Origin: Isoetes taiwanensis
Lineage: Eukaryota; Streptophyta; Lycopodiopsida; Isoetales; Isoetaceae
Reading direction: 5' to 3'
DNA: 64,000 bases
NCBI GenBank assembly: GCA_021234155.1
Contig: JAJEKV010000002.1
Span: 10,220,725-10,284,724, forward strand
The notes beneath the pieces were generated by a model, which was not told where the DNA came from, did not search any database, and saw only the letters and a list, made by a program, of their open reading frames with translations. Shown here in pieces: positions 57,191 through 64,000 of this stretch (position 1 is its first letter; the number at the start of each line of letters is the position of its first letter). The position numbers and the translations under genes were made by a program.

Positions 57191-57612
57191 CCATTGAAGT
57201 TAGAGCGTGATGCACTACTTATGTCAAAACATTATAATATAAGATTATTCAGGCAATTGAACTATGAGCAGATGCAACCTCAAATTGAGGCCCGGGACCC
57301 GGAGCGTGATGCGGAGTCTTCTTCCGGAGGTAGCTCTAGCAACTCCTCCTCGGTCACTTCCGAGGAGGGGGAAGAAGGGGATAAGCACGAGTGACGGTAT
57401 TGCTTGGGTTATGTATATAGATAGATAGATAGATAGTGTGGGTATTTTTATGTGGGTGCAATGTGAACTATTTCAATTATGTGTGGCCTTGGCCCTTATG
57501 TAAATTTTTTTTGTTGTAACAAAGCCTTATGAATAGAAGTTCATGGTTAGATGGTTGTCTATATCCGAATTATTTGGTGCAACGGCCGCCAAGGGGCTAG
57601 GTCTGTTACAGT

Positions 57613-57624
57613 TGGTATCAGAGC
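57613..57624 (+). promoter_or_regulatory. Primer-binding site, initiator tRNA-Met type
   Basis: TGGTATCAGAGC is the standard plant retrotransposon PBS complementary to the 3' end of initiator tRNA-Met. It lies two bases beyond the LTR end, fixing that end. Confidence 0.95.
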
Positions 57625-57703
57625 CCAAAGTTCTGACAACCTTCAGGTCGTGGGAATTAAGGGTTAGAAACTTAAGAAGTCTACTGGAAAGTGGAGTTGT
57701 CTT

Positions 57704-58510
57704 ATGGAAAATAACCATTGCCATCATGTGAATCATGATATTGAATTGCTTCCAGGATCTGCACCACCTTCGCGACCTCCTTATCGATTTAATGTGGTAG
57801 AGATGGCAGAACTTAAAAAGCAGCTTGAAGAATTGGTAGAGCAAGTCTTTATTAGGCCTAGCACATCTCCATTTGGAGCATCTGTCTTATTTGTAAAGAA
57901 GAAGGATGGAAGTCTGCATTTGTGTGTTGAGTATAGGCTCTTGAATCAGGTAACTATCAAGAATGGTTACGCTTTGCCACGAGTGGATGATCTATTTGAT
58001 CAATTAAATGGTAGCAAGTTTTTTTCAAAGATTGACTTGCGATATGGCTACCACCAGATCCGGATTAAGGAAGAGGATATCCCTAAGACTGCTTTTCGCA
58101 CCAGATATGGGCATTATGAATTTGTGGTAATGCCATTTGGGCTTACCAATGCACCAGCCACTTTTATGAGGCTTATGAATGATGTTTTTCGGGCTCATCT
58201 TGACCAATTTGTGCTTGTGTTTTTCGACGATATTCTTATTTATTACAGAACACTTGAAGAGCATGTTGAACATTTGCGCTCAGTTTTGAAGCTTTTAAGG
58301 CAACATAAGCTTTATGGTAAGCTTTCCAAATGCAGTTTTGCTCAAGAGCAGTTGATTTATTTAGGCCATGTTGTCTCCAACAAGGGAATTGAGCCGGATC
58401 CTGAAAAGGTAAAAGCTATACAAGAATGGCCATAACCTCAATCTGTAAGGGAGATCAGGGCATTTATAGGACTAGCTGGATATTATCGCAAGTTTGTAAA
58501 ACACTTTCCC
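57704..58510 (+). pseudogene. Gypsy chromovirus reverse transcriptase
   Basis: A 243-codon open frame carries the whole RT core in order: [14 protein letters not shown] entry, [89 protein letters not shown] (catalytic Asp pair about 58225-58230) and [18 protein letters not shown] at 58433-58435 interrupts the frame just before REIRAFIGLAGYYRKFV, where the frame continues. The start is not a true initiation site: Gag and protease are deleted upstream, so this is the middle of a former polyprotein. Confidence 0.9.
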
Positions 58511-59010
58511 ATGAAAGTAGCTCCATTGACCACCCTGCTTCAAAAAGATCTAGCATTCCAATGGTCAGAGGTATGTAACCAAAGTTTTCAAATTTTAAAA
58601 GATGCCTTGACGCATGCACCAATTTTAAAGATTCCATCTATGGAGCGGGACTTTTGTGTGGTAACAGTGATGCCTCAGGCACTGGGATTGGATGTGCTTT
58701 ACTACAAGAAGGCCATGTATGTGCGTATGCATCAAAGAAACTTAATCCAGCTGAACGGAATTATCCAACCCATGATTTGGAAATGCTTGCAATTGTGCAT
58801 GCTTTAACGTTATGGAGGCATTATCTTTTGGGTAAGAAATTTCTCCTCAAGACCGATCAAGTCTTAAGTATTTCCTGACGCAGCCTCAGCTAAATAATCG
58901 CTAGAAATGATGGATGCAACTGCTGCAGGAGTATGATCTCACCATAATGTATCAGACTGGAAAAGATAACGTAATTGCAGATGCATTGTCTCGACGATCA
59001 TATTGTGCTG
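58511..59010 (+). pseudogene. Gypsy chromovirus RNase H
   Basis: Continues from RT: APLTTLLQKDLAFQW, then after a frame change [57 protein letters not shown] and KFLLKTDQ. A second frame change and a stop (58876-58878) follow. The connection MQLLQEYDLTIMYQTGK and NVIADALSRRS ends the domain. The DAS, E-M-L and ADALS words are the family's catalytic landmarks. Confidence 0.85.
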
Positions 59011-59884
59011 CCATTAGTATTGCTAATACGCAATGGGACAGCAATCTCACGCAATTGATCCAGGAGGATTCTTATTTCCAACCTATAATAGCAGCACTTG
59101 AGCAAGGGGGAAACAGGAATCCCTATAAGATAGAAGCATCCAAGTTATTCTACCACAATCGGTTGTGCATACCGGATAATGCCGAGCTTAAACAGCAGAT
59201 TATGAAAGAAGCTCATGATAGTCTAGTATCGGGTCATCCAGGAGTTCAGAAAACCCTTCGCAAGGTCCGCAAGCAGTTCTTTTGGCCTAGCATGAAGAAG
59301 GAAATCTTAAGCTATGTGGCCAGATGTTTACCATGCCAGAAAGTGAAAGCCTCTCGCCAAAAGGTCCCAGGGGAATTGCAACCGTTGGATATATTCCCGA
59401 TACAAAATGGGAAAGTATAGGTATGGATTTTATTGTGGGATTGCCTAAGACACGAGCCGGATATGATTCCATCTATGTAGTAATGGATCGTCTCACCAAG
59501 CAAGCCCACTTTATGCCAACCAAAATCACGTCTACTGCTGCAGATGTTGCTAAAATTTTCATCAAGGATATATTCCGTCTGCATGGTACGCCTAAAGTTA
59601 TCGTGTCAGATCGAGACACGCGCTTTGTTGGCCAGTTTTGGCAAGCATTGTTCCATGGGGTTGGAACCCAATTAAGGATGAGCACAGCATATCATCCTCA
59701 AACCGATGGTCAAGTTGAAAGAGTTAATCAGGTTGTCGAAGACATGCTCCGGATGTATGTGCCCGAACATCCACACACTTGGGAATCTCATCTGTACTTA
59801 GTTGAGTTTGCCTACAATAATACATATCAAGATTCCATAAAGATGAGCCCATTTGAAGCAGTATATGGGCAAGAATGCCAATAA
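59011..59884 (+). pseudogene. Gypsy chromovirus integrase, zinc finger and DDE core
   Basis: The HHCC finger is intact: H..H in EAHDSLVSGHPG and C..C in CLPCQKVK (59200-59345). A frameshift near 59390 moves the reading into the DDE core: SIGMDFIVGLPKTRAGYDSI (first Asp), VIVSDRDTRFVGQFW (second Asp), AYHPQTDGQVERVNQ (Glu), and FAYNNTYQDSIKMSPFEAVY. TAA at 59882-59884 ends the frame. The catalytic residues remain, but the frameshift and stop inactivate it. Confidence 0.9.
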
Positions 59885-60030
59885 CCCTTGACTTGGTGTA
59901 GTCCGCAATGTAAAGTCGATTTGGTCCAGACCATGGGGGAAGATATTTGGACACAACTCTGAATTATTAGACAAAATATTGCCAAAGCACAGAACCGACA
60001 AAAGCAATATGCGGATAAACGGAGAATGAT

Positions 60031-60450
60031 ATGGTACTCCTTAAAATTAACCCTAAGCAGGGTACATTGAAGTTTAAGAAAGCTGGCAAACTAGCACCTA
60101 GATATGCAGGTCCTTTTAAAATCATACAGAGGATCGGCAAGGCTGCATACCGTTTGGAATTGCCTATTGACATCAAGGCCCATAATGTATTCCATGTTAG
60201 CAACTTACGCAAGTATCTCAGTGATCCATCACATATACTGGCGCAGGATAATTTGGTTGCAGTAGAAGAGACACTCGCAGTAAAGCTACAAACAATTTTA
60301 CTAGGGTACTGAGGAATCGCACCATCGAGAAATACCTAGTGCAATGGGCAGGATATCCGCAAGAAGATGCGACATGGGAAGACGCTGACAAGTTCAAGAA
60401 GTTATATCCGACCTTTCCCATAACTCATGAGGTATTACAAGGTGAGAATA
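60031..60450 (+). pseudogene. Integrase C-terminus and chromodomain
   Basis: LAPRYAGPFKIIQRIGKAAY and RLELP..HNVFHVSNLRKYL form the GPY/F integrase tail. After a frame change near 60300 comes RNRTIEKYLVQWAGYPQEDA and TWEDADKF: a chromodomain with the aromatic positions Y, W and W of the methyl-lysine cage region. Chromodomains target chromoviruses to heterochromatin. It ends just before the polypurine stretch AAGGTGAGAA and the 3' LTR. Confidence 0.85.
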
Positions 60451-62397
60451 TAACAAACCCAGTGGCTTAGACTAGCCTATAATTGCATGTTTCTAGTAGA
60501 ACTATAAGGTAAGGGGCATAGTGGCTTGCCTTGTGTCAGTATCGGATTGTGTAAGATCATTGTTGATATGCTTCCATGGGTATGTTGGAGCAGCATTTAA
60601 ATCTACAAAAAAACATACTAGCTAAGGTTACTAAACCATTAAAAAGTTAAATTCAAAAAAAGTGAGCACACTAAATCGGGGAAGAGCAAAATCGTGGCTG
60701 CCAGATAGCAGGATTTCGATTAGAGAGGCATGTAGCATGCCAAATTAACATCTGGCCTGATCCTGGGATTCAAAGATCTTGCCAAGTGTTCTCTTGATCC
60801 CAGGGCAAAGGTATATAAGAAGCAGAAGGGCTGGCCGGATGACAGAAGGAGGAGGAAAAGAGAAGGAGATCGGAGGCTGAGCAAGGAAGAAGAATCTAAA
60901 CCATATAACTCAGGTGGAGATTGGTTGTGTGTCTGGATTTTACGGCATTATTGTGGATCGGCTTGTGTAGAACAGATTTTGGGTGAAGTCTAGATGCCAT
61001 GGAAGCCATCACCTGTGACCCAAATCTCAGCCCTATGCAGAATCCTGTCATGTTAATTGCCATGTAAAGCCAAAACCAGTAGAATCGACCTTTAGAATCT
61101 GGAAATCCAAGTTTGCATCTGATTTTTGTGAAGAACCATCATTTGGCCTGTCTACTTTCTCTACCTTGGAATAATCTGTAGATCCATTCTTTTTCCCTGA
61201 TTCTGTTCTCAAAGATAGTTCTTTGTCTTCTAAATCCATTTTCGGAAGAGATCGCTGGCTTGGGCGAGCTAGGAAACCCAGTCGGCCAGGCCAAAAAGGC
61301 CGTTGTTGGGCGCCGACGATTCTGTTACAGGTCATTTTTTTTAATTGCTATTGAAAGGGGATACCAGGGTCCGGTATCCCCATACCTTTAGAATTTTATA
61401 TTAAAGTTAAAGTTTAAAACCATAAGTTGTTTTACATTTGTAGTTACCATTGACCAACCTGCTAGGCAATATAATGAGACCCAAGATCCCAGCTAGCCGA
61501 GAAACTTGAGTTTTATCCTTGAGATCCTAATCATATGACCCTGTCTTAGAATTTGATAAATTCTGGCCGGCTCTTAAAAACTATCTAGGGATTGAATGTT
61601 GTTGCCAGTCCAGTATTAGGAGAAGTACCTGCCATACTAGTATCTGATGTGGGATGTTTATACATACACGTAAATTTGAGATGGCTTTTTAAATATGAAT
61701 AGGGTTTTGGGGGCACTCTAGGGAAATTGCATTATATGAAGATTTGAGATGGTATGGTGCATTTGCATTACATAATGTTGTGCATTTGCATTCAACGGCC
61801 CACCTTCGGAGGGGTGGGGTGGCCGTGTAACTCCGCATCCGTGCCAGATGGCCTGACGGATGAGTTGAATCATGTACGTACAGATGGAGAGAGTGGTCTC
61901 CTTGGGGTCGCCACCCAAGGATTACGCTTGTCATGTAGTTATGCATGGAATACGTAGTTATAGAATGTGCTAACCTATGCAGGGGAGTATTGACGTAACA
62001 GGTAAATAATGTATTATTGTTATGAATGAATGTGAAGATCCCAATGCTCCTCCCCACTTAGTCCTTGTGGACTAACCCCGGGTGTCTGTTTGTATTTAAA
62101 TGGCACGTCCTGAGGCTACCATCGTGTTGAACCTGGACTCCTTCGTCACCTGGTGGTTTAATAAGACGGAGAATGAACCCGCTCTGATGTCCAAAGAAAG
62201 AGTTTATGAAATCATAATGTCATTATTCAGACAATTGTATATGAGCAGATGCAACCTCAAATTGAGGCCCGGGACCCGGAGCGTGATGGGTAGTCTTCTT
62301 CTGGAGGTAGCTCTAGCAACTCTGCCTCGGTCACTTTCGAGGAGGGGGAAGAAGGGGATAAGCACGAGTGATGGTGTTGCTTGGGTTATGTATATAC
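60449..62397 (+). repeat. 3' LTR of the gypsy element
   Basis: Starts TATAACAAACCCAGTGGC. It is collinear with the 5' LTR minus the Helitron, with scattered substitutions and small indels. It includes the hairpin at 61357-61381 and the decayed LTR ORF from 62100. It is truncated after TATGTATATA at 62396, where the 5' LTR continues for about 200 bases. Confidence 0.9.
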
Positions 62398-62763
62398 AAA
62401 GCCTGGGCCTGATCCAAAGACCAGTACCAGACATCTAACACAGACCAAGATATCTGGTGGCTGCAAAGGAAATGATTTGGTGCGAAAGATTATTGGAAGA
62501 ACTTGGTATGGTCATAAACCATCTGCTTGTTCTTAATTCTGATAACACTAGTTGCATTGCTATGTGCAAGAATCCAGTCTTGCGTGAGAGGTCTAAGCAT
62601 ATCGAAATTCATATGCATTACATTAGAGATGTTGTGAACAAAAATCTTAATACAGCTGAATTATGTTAGCACAAATAACTAACTTGCAGATCTCTTGATA
62701 AAAGCTGCTCCAAAAAAAAGATTGATGTCGGCTAAGCTGTACAGATTATGATATTGAAGGGGA
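62398..62763 (+). pseudogene. Ty1/copia RNase H, right part, and polypurine tract
   Basis: Resumes at about 62455 with VAAKEMIWCERLLEELGMVI, then LVLNSDNTSCIAMCKNPVLR and ERSKHIEIHMHYIRDVV, the copia RNase H end (D-N-x-S-x-I...NP..H.RSKHI...HFIR). A TAG at 62667-62669 breaks the frame near LNTAELC. The tail ends in a polypurine tract ATTGAAGGGGAA (to 62764). Together with 52529-52707 this is one gene split by the gypsy insertion. Confidence 0.85.
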
Positions 62764-62764
62764 A

Positions 62765-62831
62765 TGATAGTATTCATATCATAAGCATTAGAATTTGATT
62801 GTGTATGCCTTCTATGGTCAGGAAATGTCTC
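62765..62831 (+). repeat. Start of a copia 3' LTR, truncated
   Basis: TGATAGTATTCATATC follows the polypurine tract directly and begins with TG, as a 3' LTR should. It is cut after ~65 bases by the poly-T end of the antisense LINE. Confidence 0.5.
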
Positions 62832-64000
62832 TTTTTTTTTTTAAAGGAACGAGAAGATTCTCATTACTTAAGGAAAAACATACAAAAGTTTTTGGCAGCC
62901 AATAGGAGGCATGCCAAATCAAAGCAAAAGCTTTTTAGCTTTAAAGTATCTAAAATATAGTAGTCAAAGTTTAGTGAAAAACAGAAAAGGATTTATTTGA
63001 CCTCGTCAACCTTACAAAATGAAGTCTTCAGGAGGTCTTCAGGAGCTGGATGAGAGTGTAAAATCCGAAATTAACCAAGAGATTAAACTGCACCAAGTAA
63101 GTTGTGGTGCAAAGTTGATGACAATCATGTCCATTTCTTATTCCCATATAAGCCGACTCTGCTAATAAACCTGCAAAACCAAAAGATCTTATTGCATCCA
63201 GGAAGAGGCTATGGTGTCAATTTGGGCAGAGGGAATGGTAGGAATATCGGGGTCAGCAGTATTTGTGGCAGGGGTGAACAACTAATTATACTTAATGGTG
63301 TAACTGTCAGCAATGCCCTTGATATAGGAATCAACCGTCCACATATGATCTCTTATCAATCTGTAGAAATCCTGCTATACCATGAGTAACAGTAGGGTAC
63401 CATAGGCATTAGCTAACATCCTGTGAGTGTAGTATAATTGCCTGTATTTAGCAAATTCCCTTTCATTGAATTCCTGATGGTGTTTATAAATAAATCAATA
63501 CATATATGCCATCTGAAAGATTTCTATCCTTATATACTTCATTATCTCTGATAATTTGCCTTACTGACCGCTGATTATGAGGGGGAAATTTAACTTGATG
63601 CTCATGTGGCCTAATATCTCCGTATAGTTTAACTTCATACATACTTGAGCCCCTGTCAAAATTTCTTTCCTGATGGCCTCGACACAGCTCCATGTATCCT
63701 AGAAAAAATGATATTTTAGTATCTTGTAAAAGATAAGTTTGATTTGTACAAATTAAAATGCCCCTCATATGATCCATATCGATCCCAACACCTGTCATAA
63801 CTGTTAGCAGCAATATTTCTATGGGCAGTAGCAGATAATTCAAAGTCATACATGAAATGAATTTTAATCCAAGTAATAGAGAATCTCTTGTGACCATATA
63901 AGCACCTATTCCTTGATTTCCAAATATTCCATAGAGCAAGGAAGGCAATAGTGTTGGTAAAAGTATTATTAGTCTACAAAAAGTTAATAATAGAGGATCT
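62832..64000 (-). mobile_element. LINE 3' region, antisense, running off the window
   Basis: An 11-base T run at 62832-62842 is the reversed poly(A) tail. On the minus strand, at 63960-63750, one frame reads AFLALWNIWKSRNRCLYGHK and RFSITWIKIHF, matching the W-x-I-W-x-x-R-N word that follows the zinc-binding domain at the end of plant L1-type ORF2. A 154-codon minus frame at 63484-63948 overlaps it out of phase and is a shadow. The middle part (62.9-63.5 kb) is not recognisable. The RT itself would lie beyond 64 kb. Confidence 0.6.

Larger units (their letters stand above)
54406..57244 (-). mobile_element. Helitron, non-autonomous, 2.84 kb
   Basis: Read on the minus strand it begins TC (57244-57243) and ends CTAG (54409-54406). 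A GC-rich hairpin, TGCCCAGC-GTT-GCTGGGCA (54416-54434), lies six bases inside the CTAG end. It sits between A (54405) and T (57245) with no target duplication. The 3' LTR of the host gypsy element has the same spot uninterrupted as ATTATTCAG around 62220-62230, giving the empty site. All Helitron hallmarks are therefore present. No Rep/helicase gene is seen in the interior, so it must depend on proteins made elsewhere. Confidence 0.9.
54283..57394 (+). pseudogene. Short sense ORF inside the LTR, interrupted by the Helitron
   Basis: A frame starts MARPEATIVLNLDSFVTWWF at 54283 and runs to the Helitron at 54406. On the far side it resumes in the same frame with FRQLNYEQMQPQIEARDPER and ends in a Ser- then Glu-rich tail at TGA 57392-57394. 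Without the insertion it would be about 90 codons. The 3' LTR copy (62100 onward) has a one-base deletion and a stop. The function is unknown; gypsy LTRs do not normally code. Confidence 0.45.
52708..57610 (+). repeat. 5' LTR of the gypsy element, split by a Helitron
   Basis: Pieces 52708-54405 and 57245-57610 together (~2.06 kb) match the 3' LTR. The end GTCTGTTACA is immediately followed by the PBS. It includes an ATAG microsatellite (57416-57436) absent from the 3' LTR. Confidence 0.9.
52708..62397 (+). mobile_element. Ty3/gypsy chromodomain retrotransposon, non-autonomous and decayed
   Basis: LTRs at 52708-57610 (interrupted) and 60449-62397; PBS at 57613-57624; RT, RNase H, integrase and a C-terminal chromodomain in gypsy order. 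The 5' LTR starts TATAAC and ends GTTACA; an original TGTAAC...GTTACA pair would be a perfect 6-base inversion, with one G-to-A change shared by both LTR starts. Gag and protease are absent: only ~80 bases separate PBS from RT. Several stops and frameshifts in pol make the copy inactive. It inserted into a copia RNase H and was later hit by a Helitron. The 3' LTR lacks the last ~200 bases seen in the 5' LTR. Confidence 0.9.

Noticed and set aside
57416-57436. ATAG microsatellite as a possible CRISPR-like or functional array
   Set aside because: Simple tetranucleotide slippage without spacers; absent from the other LTR.

Overview
The window is nuclear DNA of a land plant, probably one with a large, repeat-rich genome. 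The evidence is GT/AG introns, a plant-specific gene family, plant-type Ty3/gypsy, Ty1/copia, LINE and Helitron elements with a plant initiator-Met primer-binding site, and very low gene density. The sequence alone does not settle the species; a gymnosperm, fern or lycophyte would all fit.

Layout. 1-5.4 kb: no gene recognised, a foldback repeat, then a ~1.9 kb almost pure purine tract. 5.4-13.1 kb: a decayed minus-strand retroelement whose reverse transcriptase, RNase H and following domain resemble DIRS/Ngaro-type elements. Its repeats read, in element orientation, as A1 - body - B1 - A2 - B2, as in split-direct-repeat tyrosine-recombinase retrotransposons. 13.9-19.8 kb: a possible CACTA-like DNA transposon with mirrored subterminal motif arrays and two coding-like minus-strand fragments. 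19.8-29.3 kb: decayed sequence with little that can be recognised. 29.3-33.5 kb: a decayed Ty3/gypsy element (A). 34.7-43.0 kb: a second decayed gypsy element (B), split by a 6.8 kb segment bounded by ~0.45-0.5 kb direct repeats; that segment carries a same-strand, intron-containing NAP1 (nucleosome assembly protein) pseudogene. 43-45.7 kb: nothing recognised.

46.1-51.0 kb holds the one convincing gene: a four-exon coding region, about 1,145 residues, resembling the plant HAP8-type family. It has a UBZ-like zinc finger and a SUMO-interaction-like motif, and an apparent one-base G-run insertion in the last exon. A three-copy ~200 bp tandem repeat lies just downstream.

51.9-64 kb is a stratified transposon nest. 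A copia RNase H is split by a chromodomain-bearing gypsy element that has lost Gag and protease. The 5' LTR of that gypsy element is split by a 2.84 kb Helitron, and its 3' LTR preserves the empty site. The copia flank also abuts a poly(A)-tailed retrocopy on one side and an antisense LINE on the other. The insertion order can be read directly. The elements do not form a pathway; the only likely functional locus is the HAP8-like gene.
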